From NCBI GenBank assembly GCA_963556195.1, contig OY744519.1, forward strand, positions 106,983,500-107,047,499: a DNA stretch of 64,000 nt, read 5' to 3'. Made by a program: the position numbers and the translations under genes. Below are positions 37,538 through 48,639 of this stretch, piece after piece (positions within the stretch are counted from its first letter, which is position 1; the number at the start of each line of letters is the position of its first letter). Source of the DNA: Sepiola atlantica (taxonomy: Eukaryota > Mollusca > Cephalopoda > Sepiida > Sepiolidae). The notes under the pieces were generated by a model, which worked only from the letters and a program-made list of their open reading frames with translations, ran no database searches and was not told where the DNA came from.

Positions 37538-37663
37538 TTCGCCTAAGGGGGTGATAAGTAGCTGTAACGGTAATTCTAAAAAAAAAAGCTATGAATGGGC
37601 AGTAATCAGACAACCAAAAAAGGTCCAGCCGACTTCACACTGTTGCAGAACTGTTTCGCAATG
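37538..37663 (-). other. BEL/Pao 5' leader
   Basis: Between the 5' LTR and the gag start. A tRNA primer-binding site should begin next to the LTR, but the first bases (CATTGCGAAACAGTTC on the - strand) do not start with TGG, so I do not name a primer tRNA. Confidence 0.5.
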
Positions 37664-38011
37664 TGTCGAAAAAACTTTCGACTGGTTGAAGTGTAAGAAT
37701 AGTAGAAGTGCTGTTGTCTTGCGAAACACTGCCGATTCGCGACTTCCCACCGAAATCGGGGAGTCAGTTAACAAGTAACTAAAGATGGGGAAGGGGGTAG
37801 CTGTAAGCTTGGTAACAAATCAAACGATTAACTGATAACTGGTTAACACAGAAGCAAGTTCCAAAATGTTAATGCCCTCTCCGGTATAAGAGGAAGACTT
37901 TATAACCACTGAATGCCTTCCCTATTAGTATAAATAGATGGAAGGCATCGGGTTTTACCTTCCGGTCCTCTGATTTTCTTCACGTGAGTATCGTCACCTC
38001 TTTTTTTCACA
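37664..38011 (-). repeat. 5' LTR of the BEL/Pao element
   Basis: 348 bp, matching the 3' LTR except for one missing T in the run near its + strand start. Confidence 0.95.
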
Positions 38012-38015
38012 AAAC

Positions 38016-39180
38016 ATACATAAATTAGTAACCATACATATGCACACATGTACATACATAGACACATATGCACAATTATACACACATAAATATATGTATA
38101 AAATGCATTAGTTACATACAGATAAGTACATAAACGCATACATGCATAAATATATCTATACACATACAAACAAATGCACAAACCCACACATGCATATATA
38201 CACACATACCTAATTATACCCACACGTGTACACATAGACATACGGATAGACACAAACAAATGGACACAGCTACATATGCAAATCTACGCTAATCATAAAT
38301 AGCGTATAAACGGGTGCATCACTATACATAAATATATAGGAGGCCATATATACTATAACTCTAAACACTGTTAGGTGGAACTTACAAAATAAACACAAGA
38401 GATTAACAAAAGCATAATCATTAAGATGCAATATCGAACAATTGATTTCTGGTATGTAATAGCTACTAATAAAATAACAATTCGGCCAGAGGCTAGTTCT
38501 TTAGAATTACGAGGTTACTCGGAAATTGTTTAGCATGTATAAGTTATTATATTTACAATTAGTTGAAATTTCTGATTATTCGTTAAGAAGTTTTCCTCTT
38601 TTACTGTCTAACTTCTCGTTAAGGTATACGTAACAAACATGATGTATCTAGATATCTCTATGTTCCAGCTTTCTTAGTTACTTTCCATTTAACTATTGGC
38701 ATTTTGTTATTTTAAAGTAAGGACCAAAAATATTATGACACTGACATTTTGTTTTTATAGTTTTTATTATTAAAAAAAGGTTTATGGTTGTAGAGTTTTT
38801 CTTTAAAAATATTCCTGTGCAATAATTTTTTTTCTGTCGGGTTTTCTTTGGTTGAAATAGTAACAAGATATACCACAAAGGATTATAAGAACTTTTTTTG
38901 TTTTACAGTTACTACTATAGTGTTATGCTCTTAGTTCTATTTGTGTTCAAATAAATTACTAACTGATTGGCATTTCCAGTATTGTTCATTAGTACTGTTT
39001 TAATCAAATTTCACTGCAACTATAACTAAGTTTTTATGCATTTTCTTTTTATATCTTGTTAAAAATATTATTTTGTTGAAAAGTGTAAGATTATTAGGCT
39101 GAGGATTTTTTGTTTGAGCTTGGTTCTCACCATTTGGTTTAATCGAGGTGTACGCCAAATCATTTTTCTACGTCTTTTCT
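38016..39180. other. CA/TA-rich flank, then unrecognised AT-rich DNA
   Basis: To about 38,290 the sequence is ACATACA-type low complexity, continuous with the left flank of the BEL insertion. The rest to 39,180 has no recognisable feature. Confidence 0.6.
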
Positions 39181-39183
39181 TAA

Positions 39184-39185
<2 letters not shown>

Positions 39186-39263
<78 letters not shown>
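39186..39263. repeat. (TA)n microsatellite
   Basis: About 38 uninterrupted TA units. Confidence 0.95.
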
Positions 39264-39264
<1 letters not shown>

Positions 39265-39299
39265 TAGCATATATTTGCTCGACTCTGGGGATTATATTA

Positions 39300-39955
39300 T
39301 GATATACGAAGTACATACACTGCCCCCAAAAAGATGTTGATATCATGACAAACGAACACTACCAAAAAGAGGAGGTAATGCCTAGTAGAATAGTATCATG
39401 ACAAATGAAAAGATAGTACACTGCACCCTCCCCTGTCTACACAAAGAAGATAATTCTATGAAGAGAGTATTGTGGGGAACGGACATATACTATACCTCTT
39501 TCTAAAATAGGCGGTAGTGCCTGGGAAAGAATATATCATGACAAATGAGGATATACTACACTACTCCCAAAGGAGGAGAACCCTGAGAGGATTTTCCCCT
39601 CCAAATAAAAGGACGTGGTAATGTATGTGCTGGTGGTATTATGACAGCAGAACATATACTACAATAGCCCCCCCCCAAACACCAAAGAAAAATAAAATAG
39701 AGGATGTAATACCTGGGAGAACCAACCTTATAAAAGAAGAAAGTAATGCCTGCGAGTTGGCAACAAAAAAGATACTACACTACATCATTCACTAAATAAA
39801 AGAAGGCAATCTTTAGGAAGATGGTCTCATGACAACAGAACAGATACTACATTGACCCCGTCCTATAAAAAGGAGAAGGTAATTTTTGGGGGAACGATTT
39901 TATGACAACCAAAACCGATACTACACTATCAACCTCAATTAAAGATAATACAATA
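39300..39955 (+). repeat. Degenerate ~70-bp tandem array
   Basis: Units with the order GGTAATGCCTG, TATCATGACAA, GATACTACACTAC, CCC and AATAAAAG recur about nine times with strong divergence. Recognisable TCATGACAA or TATGACA boxes are at about 39,342, 39,397, 39,537, 39,640, 39,828 and 39,900. The GATACTACACT box also occurs in the interspersed repeat at 11,920. No coding potential. Confidence 0.75.
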
Positions 39956-40297
39956 ATAGATTAAATCAAGTATTTTTTCATCTATTAAAATGCCAGTCAT
40001 AAAAGTATTATTTTTTATAGTTCCTTTTTTCTTTTGGAGTGGAAGGTGTTAAGTAGGACGGCCCCTAGTGTAAATGTTGTCGATACTGTGACAATTCTAA
40101 TTAAGAGTAGGATAGATATGTTCATCACTTTAGACAAAGGATGATCAACGACTCTCATACCTCACACTTTTGATGACCTTGTTCCTAATTTGTTTTAAAT
40201 GTAATTTTCTATATTTTGTGCAAATAAGTAATTCAAAGTGTGGTATCCTTTCTCAGCAACCCAGCGATATCAGACGTTTTCCTATGGACGAAACTAT

Positions 40298-40407
<110 letters not shown>

Positions 40408-40915
40408 AGTTATTTATTATATTCCAATAACCATGGTTTGTTTTATTACTTTTATTTTTGTTTTTATTTTTTTCACATTTCCAAAAATTCCAAATTTCTG
40501 TGAGATATATTTAACGGTCCGTTTCATTTGTTTTGTGCCAAACAACATTTGTATGTCAATATCGTCTCTGCAACACTACAAAATCATCAGAAAAAGTTCA
40601 CAAATAATAAGAGTTCTTAGATTAGAGTGTCTTGAAAAACACTCACATCATACATCAGTTTCATTTTAAGGTGAAAATAAACAAAAGAACAAACAAAAAT
40701 TTTAGAGCAAACACTCACATGTGTACGATCAAACTAATCAGCCAATAAAGGTCAGAAATTGAGACCGACAGATGGAGGCGCGATGACGTAATTTGTTGTT
40801 CCCACACAAACAAACCATATTAAGAAGAACCTTGCCATGGAGTTTGAGTCAAAATGACGTGGGAAATGATATGCTGAAAATTTAAGTTAAGTCGGTATGG
40901 ACCGAAAGCAAATAC

Positions 40916-40971
40916 CCCCTGTCTGTCTGTCTGGCTGGATGGATGGATTGCTGGATGGCTGGATGTCTGGA

Positions 40972-41002
<31 letters not shown>

Positions 41003-41020
41003 ATGTATGTATGTATGTCT
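40916..41020. repeat. (TGTC)n/(TGGA)n/(TATG)n compound repeat
   Basis: TGTC units, then TGGA/TGGC units, TGTC again, then TATG units. Confidence 0.9.
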
Positions 41021-41049
41021 GGTCTATAACAGTCTTCCACTTAGTGGAG

Positions 41050-41071
41050 GACCGTATAATATTATACGGTC
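41050..41071. repeat. 22-bp perfect palindrome
   Basis: The half-site GACCGTATAAT is followed directly by its exact reverse complement ATTATACGGTC, with no spacer. Confidence 0.85.
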
Positions 41072-41074
41072 TCT

Positions 41075-42420
41075 CTTCTCGCGATATCCTTTTATCAGAG
41101 AGAATAAAACCCATTGATCTCTAAAAACTGTCTTAGATTTCTTCTCTCGGGAGATTTGTTCACAGCTACGATTATGGTGATCACGAAGACGGAGAAGAAG
41201 AAATCTACAAGACGAATCACGACGGGCAAAGAAGAATAAATCCATGCGACGATATTACTGAGAAGACGAATCATGATGTAGAACGCAACAAAGAAATACG
41301 ATGTAAATTTTGTTTGAATTTTAAATGAACACTGGATTTGTGTATGAGAAGAAAAAAGAAAGTTTTAAAAAAAACACGGCACACGCACGCACATTGATAC
41401 ACCTGAAAAGATACTAACGATGGTTAAACTCCCAACTCCGCACACATTATAGAGAACACTTACAACAGAAAAAAAGAAGAAAAGAAGGGGGCAGAGACAC
41501 GTAAAAGAACTATGAGCGTATAACGATTGAAACAGGCTCATACACACGTAGAAAGTGTAAAACCCGCCACATTTTATGGTTACACTCTTAACCGTTCACA
41601 TATTATAAAGAATGCTCTACACACCCAAGATACGCACACATAATAAAGAACGTATGAAACAAGTATAAAAGACAGGTTAAATGCTTTTAATGACGTTTGA
41701 AAAAAAGCTGTAACGTAACAAATCACGTTTAAAGAGGTAGCGATGTGGCATGGTTTGATTTAATTACTTATGAAAAATATCCGTATCGTTACAGGTGTTG
41801 ATAAGATGATTTTTAAGTGAAAGAAAACTTTAAATAGAAAACTTACAATTTAAACACAAAATCCAATCTATGTTAAGTGAAAGACATTTGTATTTCAGAC
41901 TATGTATATTTATAATTTTTGCATCTCGTAAATAAAAACATGTGCTTTAAAACATTTTTAAATGGCGTCGTTAGAGAAAGAAGATGGGAGAGAGGGTGAG
42001 AGAAAGAGAAGAAGAAGAAGAAGAAGAGAAAAAACCCGATTACCAGAGAGAGAGAGAGAGAGAGAGCAGTCACACACCCTCTGTGTTAACTATTATGCCT
42101 CATCAGTATATCTTTGTAGCTAACTAAGACGTATTAGTTTCCTTTAAATTATCTCCCTTGATAATAATTATTTTAGAAAAGTTTCAGAATTTATTCTTTT
42201 TCATTGAATTACTTTAATTTATTAATGTTAATATCTACGAAACTATTGCATATATATAGGAAAATAACACAATGAAATTTTAAATGAATAACAGTAAACA
42301 TTAATCTATTATAGACTGTTTTAAAACAATTATGCAAATTAGACAGATATACGAATGTCTAGACGTCTCTCATCATTACTATATAGACTGTTTTTGAAAA
42401 AGTTGAATTCACTTCAACAA
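41075..42420. other. No recognisable gene
   Basis: Mixed then AT-rich DNA, with a GA-rich patch at about 41,985-42,066. Confidence 0.45.
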
Positions 42421-42423
42421 AAA

Positions 42424-42800
42424 ATCCTCCTTGGCCTTTTGGCTAATATCAGAGTGTAGTATCTGTTCCGATGGATGCTCACTCTGTAGACCTGTGTTGT
42501 CTTGGCCTTTGGGTCTTGATTCCGCCGGTCTGAGGTACTGTCTTGTGCAGTTCTAGGAGGTCCACCCTCCCAGGCTTTGCCTCCCCTCTTTGGGGAGGAG
42601 TAAGTTTATTGCTTACTACCTGAGGCGCCCCTACCGGGGAATGCCGACGGGGCTGCCCAGGCAATTCTTAATGGCCAGAGTGCTCACTTTCTCGGGCGCT
42701 GGCTTTTCAAACCCCACTTTCCGACCCGAGCTTGGGTCACATCTTACTTGTGGGAGTAAGATAAACCTGGCCTTGTGCCTAACCTCCTGGGGAGGTAAAT
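42424..42800 (+). mobile_element. GC-rich retroposed unit with U2 snRNA-like head (candidate SINE)
   Basis: The first ~46 bases follow the 5' end of U2 snRNA: GGCCTTTTGGCTAA (U2 positions about 10-23), then ATCAGAGTGTAGTATCTGTTC (one extra base relative to ATCAAGTGTAGTATCTGTTC). After about 42,470 the similarity ends. The rest of the unit (about 325 bases) is GC-rich, with stem-like stretches such as CCTCCC...GGGGAGG, and ends in an A-rich tail (GTAAATAAAAAG). It stands out sharply from the AT-rich surroundings. It could be a snRNA-headed SINE, a chimeric U2 retropseudogene, or a fragment of a U2-targeting element. No clear target duplication. Confidence 0.6.
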
Positions 42801-42879
42801 AAAAAGTTGTATTATTAATATAAATAACTGTAAGTCGTTTTAATATAAGAGGGATAAATGAAAACCCTTTCGCATTTTA

Positions 42880-42884
<5 letters not shown>

Positions 42885-42959
<75 letters not shown>
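42885..42959. repeat. (TA)n microsatellite
   Basis: About 37 TA units; 42,960-43,246 has no recognised feature. Confidence 0.95.
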
Positions 42960-42963
<4 letters not shown>

Positions 42964-43241
42964 GAGAATATTGTTTAATAAAATATTTAGAAAAAGTTCA
43001 CAACGCAAATAATTTGTTTTTAAAATAAATTATTTATTTACCTTAAAAACATTTTTTTTTAACTTGAGTACTTTCGGTAATCTTCAGAAGAATAGGCATA
43101 TTTTTTTCTTCTTTTTCTTCATTTTTTTTCTTCCTGACTGGAACAAACCTAACGCAGTCAGGTTGAAATTCGTCTTGATTTCATGGACGAAAATGTTGAT
43201 ATGGCTGTGTGCATCACGTTGTTATGTGGGAAAGGTATTTT

Positions 43242-43246
<5 letters not shown>

Positions 43247-43331
<85 letters not shown>
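43247..43331. repeat. (TA)n microsatellite
   Basis: About 42 uninterrupted TA units. Confidence 0.95.
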
Positions 43332-43334
<3 letters not shown>

Positions 43335-45745
43335 GTATGTATGTATTAATAATAACGAGGTGTTTGAAAATACAAAACATTTGGTATATCCTAAGGAGTT
43401 AAAATTAAACTGTGAACACACGGGAAAAGAGCTACATTTCTTGATTTGGATGTACAAATTGAGGATAAAATATCTTCTATATTAAGTAGACTTGATTTTC
43501 CCCCTCCCAATTCAGTTAGAGTAGACAATAAAAATAATGCATCAAACGTATCGAAACACATCACTTCTGTCGCCTACTACCTTCGACCGTGTTACCAAAA
43601 TTTTAAATTATTTTTATAACTTAAACAAACACATTTTTGTATTCCTCTCTGTAAGCATCTCCTAACTAATTAAACCAAAGAAAGGGCAGTACGCTAATTT
43701 CTCTCTATGAATTAATAACTCTTACTCTCCTCAAACACCGTTTGACAATTATTACACAAGGAAATCCAATCAAGTTAAATCGTTTCAGAATTTGTAAAAC
43801 ATCCAATCAAAGCAAAGCTTACATAGACATTACGCATCAAATCGTTCGTCACATTTTAAACAAAAATAAACCTTAAAAAACCCAGATAATACCATTATTC
43901 TTTTTACATTATACTTACATTGTTTACTTCTCATTCATAAATTTAATCCAATAATTAAACACCTAAATTTGTTCTGCTTTATTTCTTTTCCGGACATTTC
44001 TAACAACAACGAAAATTTATAAACTTGCCTCTTACGCAATATTATTAGACATATTTTTAAAATAATTTATTACTTAACGGTTTTGTACACTTAATTGAAC
44101 AGATTAATGTATTCCGCTCTTTATAACTTAGAAGAAAAAAAAGCGAAATACGCGAGATATTACTACGGTCCCTATACTAAAATTGAACCCAACTTATTTT
44201 GCGTTTACATAATATCAAAAGACAAGTTTGATATATATTCAAGTGATGTAAAAATGGCAATTTTATGAAATTATTCCAGTCTACAATGATGTGGTCTTTT
44301 GGGTGGCATTATGCGTTTTTCGGGTAACACCTTCAGAAGCCAAAACCCCTCCCAATTGAGATTCTACTTTTTTAAGCCCTTACGTGTAGACAGTAAACAC
44401 TCTGATAAAATTGGCGGAAAGTAAAAAATAAATTTTACAAAAAGACAAATATTGGAAATCAGCTTCGCGCATAAATTTAATGTAAAATGCTACCCCATTT
44501 TTACCCATTCTAGCGTTTTAGTTCAGTTAACTAAAATGATTACTTTAATTTGTTCTTATATCGGAGATATATTCCGTGCAGTTTGGAGGGGGAATCTGCA
44601 GCGGCGATTATGTATTGTGTTACAACACTGTCACTTACGGTAAGTGATAAAATTATTTAGTTAATTAACCTAAAAAGTTAGAATGGTTCGGAAATATGGG
44701 TGGATCATTTTACGTTAAATTTATCTACGAAATTGTTGCCACACTTTAATTTGGAAACTTATTGTTTCTTGTTTTTGCTTTTCCACCAACTTTTTAGGGT
44801 GCTTACACGTAATCGCCACAAAAGAAGTAGAATCTATGGGGTTGTTTAGCTGATGATTTTAATCTACAAATTTACCGTTTTTCGAGTACCCTGCTAACTA
44901 TTTTGTCATTGCAAAATACTCCATTATGCCTACCACCACCTCTAACCCTAAGTCGTGTCCCCCCCCCCAAAAAAAAGAAAAACAAAACAATAATCTAGAT
45001 TTAATCTAACTTTAACTATTATTATGGTTTATTTGGGCTCTTAAACCAAAGAAAAACATTATTTTTCGAACGCACCCCTATTATACCATAGAGCTGAATT
45101 TTCTTTTTTTAATAATATTATATTACAATTACTACGTGATTTACATTATTATTTTTTATTCCGTATTAGTAATCGAATATTTATTGACATAGAAAATGCA
45201 ATGGCGCGTAAAATAAGACGGAACTTGAAAAATTCTATTGAAAATAATTTAATTGCAAAACAAAAAGTGCTTCTACAGAATTTGAACAGGACCTTACCTT
45301 GTCCGCCGTGACATAACTGACTTTTGCCGATATATAACTTAGGTAAGACTTTCAATGAAATTAGGCGTTGATTAGTAGCCGACTTTTGACGAAATAAAAC
45401 TTTGGTTAGGTTTCGAGTGACCTTTGGCTTAATTCAAAGTGCTTCTACAGAAGCGGTTAGTGTAATACAAAAACAATTCAGTTCAAATTAGTTAGAAGTA
45501 GAAAACACACAACTTACAGCAAGTTGTATCATATAGGTGAAACGCTGAATTAAAACTCGATCACACAAATATCGTAGACATCTTAAGGAAACTGGGGAAA
45601 TTTCTATTTTTGTTCCAATATCAAGTGCTCCTTTTCTGTCGATACATACATGTCCAACTATTAAAAGCCGACTTTTGGTGTAAACATTAAAAATATTGTA
45701 TGTGACCTATTTGCGTTCGGTCGGCTGTTCAATTTATTATTTTAT
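43335..45745. other. No confidently recognised gene
   Basis: AT-rich. Part of the end (from roughly 45,150, with GTGCTTCTACAGAA and GCCGACTTTTG boxes each occurring more than once) may belong to the Helitron that terminates at 45,783, but no 5' boundary can be set. Confidence 0.4.
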
Positions 45746-45751
45746 ATTCAT

Positions 45752-45783
45752 CCCGGGCAGCGCCGGGCAACGGGTCCTGCTAG
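45752..45783 (+). mobile_element. Helitron 3' terminus (non-autonomous copy)
   Basis: CCCGG (45,752-45,756) and CCGGG (45,763-45,767) form the terminal hairpin. CAACGGGTCCTGCTAG follows and the host base after CTAG is T. Helitrons end in a short hairpin plus CTRR and insert between A and T. The decayed autonomous copy ends with the same CGGGTCCTGCTAG at 61,956, so both belong to one family. Confidence 0.75.
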
Positions 45784-46166
45784 TTTATCTATGAAATGTT
45801 TTTGAAAATAACTGTTTCCCCCTTTCATATTGTCCGCATGCCACATCAAAATACTACCTGCCTCGTGTATATTTTGTACAGAAGCATTATGTCCGAATTT
45901 CTGATAATAGCTCGCGTTAATTTAAGATTACTAGATTTCATATCCCCAGTTTCTTCTTTAATAATGAGAATGATTAAACAAGGTGGTGATTAAAATAGAA
46001 TATTAAGACAATTAAATAAGGCAATTATCTGCCATCCTGAGGCTTTTAAGTTTCATCAAATTGATCAAAGTAGATTGATTGAACAAATCCAAAACTATCT
46101 AAGAAATTCATTAGAAAATGTATAAACATACAGATATAACACATATAATGTAATATAAAAAAATAA

Positions 46167-46169
<3 letters not shown>

Positions 46170-46221
<52 letters not shown>
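46170..46221. repeat. (TA)n microsatellite
   Basis: About 26 TA units; 45,790-46,169 and 46,222-46,740 show no recognisable gene. Confidence 0.95.
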
Positions 46222-46225
<4 letters not shown>

Positions 46226-46743
46226 ATTTCAAAATATTTTTAAATGAAACTAAAAAAAATGATAATATAAATACATAAAAATAGATACAAGTAAATAAGT
46301 CGTATAATAGATTCGTCAGAACTATATAATACATCAATTTTTGTAAATAACGAATACATTGTTCTTGGATACAGACAAACAACACAGGTAAGAATACATG
46401 TTTTTAATAAGAAAATAAATAAGCAAAAAACTTAATCCGGTACAAAAAAACTAAATCTGATATCCAGAACGTTTTCTCTTCTTTTTTGTTTAAGGGAAGT
46501 AGTGCCTGATCAACTCTGCTGGGAAGCCATGCGATAAAATACTGTTTTATTTTTAAATTCCCAAAACAGTTTTTCATGCTAAACAACTGATGATCCCTAA
46601 GATAATATTAAGACAAGTGTAAATTCTTTAAAGGAAACTAATGTAGTGCCTGAAATTGAGTTACAAGCAAAGTAGTTTTCCAACAAAGGACCTGGGATTA
46701 AAAGTATTATTTCCATATAGTGTTAATGGTTGAAAAACTTCCA

Positions 46744-46747
<4 letters not shown>

Positions 46748-46792
<45 letters not shown>

Positions 46793-47175
46793 ATCCACAT
46801 ACAGACTGTTTCGCCGTATCACAGCTCTTCAGTGCGTTTAGACAGGCTAGTGCCTCAAGCCAGGATTGAAAATCAACCGTCCAGCTGACAGTTGGCGCTC
46901 TTACCCTTACGCTATCATGCGACACTGGTTGAATGTAAGTAGAATTTTAATGTAAACAGTGTCAAATGTCGGTTACTCGAATTGGTTTTAACCAATGAGC
47001 TATGCCTTTCAGCTATAGGCAAATGGCGATTCTCTTACGATAAGCTCTTCTTAAGAAGCAAAGCTAAAATAGTCATCCACATACAGACTGTTTCGCTGTA
47101 TCACCGCTCTTCAGTGCAGCTAGACTAGCTAGTGCCTTAAGCCGGGATTGAAACTCAATCGTGGAGCTGACAATA
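46748..47175 (-). mobile_element. Dimeric tRNA-derived SINE, locus 1, with (TA)n tail
   Basis: On the - strand a truncated SINE unit (about 47,172-47,070) is followed by a ~135-bp linker and then a full unit (about 46,935-46,790), ending in (TA)n at 46,748-46,789. The full unit has box A-like TAGCGTAAGGG, a box B-like region ending TTTCAATCC, and a conserved 3' part ending in CAGTCTGTATGTGGATGACT. Transcription by RNA polymerase III from the internal boxes is expected of this class. The same dimer lies at 56,232-56,655. Confidence 0.8.
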
Positions 47176-47365
47176 TTTCATGTATCCACATAAAATGTTA
47201 TAAGATATAATAATAAATGAATAAGAAATTAAATTACTGACGTAAATCTATGAGTTTATATAAATATTTTAGTAATATATCTAAATGAATAGGAGGGGCG
47301 AACACTTGTAAATCATACATATTTTCTGCCACTTCTGACGAACGATGTAGCCAATTAAATATATA

Positions 47366-47455
47366 TATAAAGAGAGAGAGATAGAAAGAGAGAAAGAGAG
47401 AGAAAGAGAAAGAAAGTGAAAGAGAGAAAAAGAGAAAGAAAAAGAGAGAGAGCGA
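47366..47455 (+). repeat. Purine-rich (GA)-type low-complexity tract
   Basis: GAGAGAAAGAGAGAAAGAG-type sequence. Confidence 0.9.
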
Positions 47456-47537
47456 TGACATAGTTGATACTATCACAAAAAATTACAGACATGATTTATC
47501 GTGTATTTTATCCTTATATATATATATATATATATAA

Positions 47538-47660
47538 ATGTAGTAACAGGAAATTACATAATCATCGATGCAATAATTTATTTCAACCTTGTGGTATTTC
47601 CAAGCATCCGATTTAGACGATTACATTTTTGAAATTGAAAAAAAGTTTAAATTCACACTC
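47538..47660 (+). repeat. Inverted copy of the segment at 52,595-52,715
   Basis: From ATGTAGTAACA through CATCGATGCAATAATTTATT to TTTTTGAAATTGAAAAAAAG this is the near-exact reverse complement of the segment just upstream of the Penelope-like ORF at 52.5 kb. It is therefore probably a truncated copy of that element. The following 47,660-47,940 is mildly purine-rich without a gene. Confidence 0.7.
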
Positions 47661-48039
47661 GACAATTCAAATATAATTGGAGAGAGAGGGAGTAACAACC
47701 TATGTAATACATATTCAGAGAGAGGGGGAAATTTTAAGCATATTTAATCTATAATTATGTAGTGAGAGGGGGATTACATAATTTATTACAGACAGGGAAG
47801 AGGAGGTCATATATATAAGTAGAAATTGTAAAAGTAGGCATGAAGGGAGGGGGTCATGTTTCTCAAAAAATCAGGTCGTGTCAAAAATCACCAGTATTAA
47901 CTATCCCCCTGCTATTTGGAAGATGACACTTACCTTCTAGCGACTAAGGTATATTTTGGGTGGGGGGAACCTAAAAAAAAAGAAGAAAAAAAGAGATTTG
48001 AAAATAGACACAGACACCCAAGGTCGAAGACGACATCAC

Positions 48040-48296
48040 GCACGTACACATACACAGGCATGCATAAACACGTACACACCATATGTACATACATACATAC
48101 ACATCCACATACACATACACATATATATATACATATATATACATACATATACAAACACACATACATGTATACATACATATACATATACACACATACACAT
48201 ACACACACATACACATATATATATACACACGCACACATACATATATACACACATATACACACATATTTATATAAACATCCACATACATACATTTAT

Positions 48297-48350
<54 letters not shown>
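48040..48350. repeat. (ACATA)n low-complexity tract ending in (TA)n
   Basis: ACATACACATACAC-type units over about 260 bases, then pure TA at 48,306-48,349. Overlapping ORFs up to 157 codons only read this repeat. Confidence 0.9.
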
Positions 48351-48351
<1 letters not shown>

Positions 48352-48537
48352 CAAATAAGACGATTTAATTCACGTGTTCCCAACGTGTTATCTGCAGAAA
48401 AACTCTTAAAGCTATCTTATTTTAAGTAAGTTATCTGATTATATGACCATAATAAAATCCAAGAAATTAACTGACGCTACAAACAATATCCCAAGTCACC
48501 TATTAAAATAAATATCACATATTATATATATATATAT

Positions 48538-48615
48538 AACGAACTTTTAGGAAAGGTAAAACCCTATTGTGAAGAGTATACAGCTCAATATCCAGGATAG
48601 AGCAGGTAGAAATGA
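48538..48615 (+). repeat. Inverted copy of 54,600-54,680
   Basis: AACTTTTAGGAAAGGTAAAA through GAGTATACAGCTCAATATCC to GAGCAGGTAGAAA is the reverse complement of 54,600-54,680. Both lie beside (TA)n. Confidence 0.8.
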
Positions 48616-48639
48616 AGGAGAATGGAAAGGAATTAGAGA

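Larger units (their letters stand above)
31824..38011 (-). mobile_element. BEL/Pao LTR retrotransposon, complete, recent insertion
   Basis: The element is bounded by two near-identical LTRs (31,824-32,172 and 37,664-38,011) and a perfect 4-bp target duplication AAAC (31,820-31,823 and 38,012-38,015). Read on the - strand, gag, protease, RT, RNase H, integrase, a DUF5641-like domain and a PHD finger follow in order. That domain order is typical of BEL/Pao, apart from the PHD finger. The flanks join as one CA/TA-rich low-complexity stretch. Its GC content is clearly higher than that of the surroundings. I could not find a canonical TGG-starting primer-binding site just inside the 5' LTR. Confidence 0.95.

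Noticed and set aside
43335..43560. Possible RT-related fragment (YPKELKLNCEHTGKELHFL, then LDVQIED in another frame)
   Set aside because: It resembles part of some retroelement RT proteins but is too short and frame-broken to assign.
46790..46935. Functional tRNA gene
   Set aside because: Box A- and B-like sequences are present, but no acceptor stem or anticodon arm folds, and the unit recurs as a SINE.
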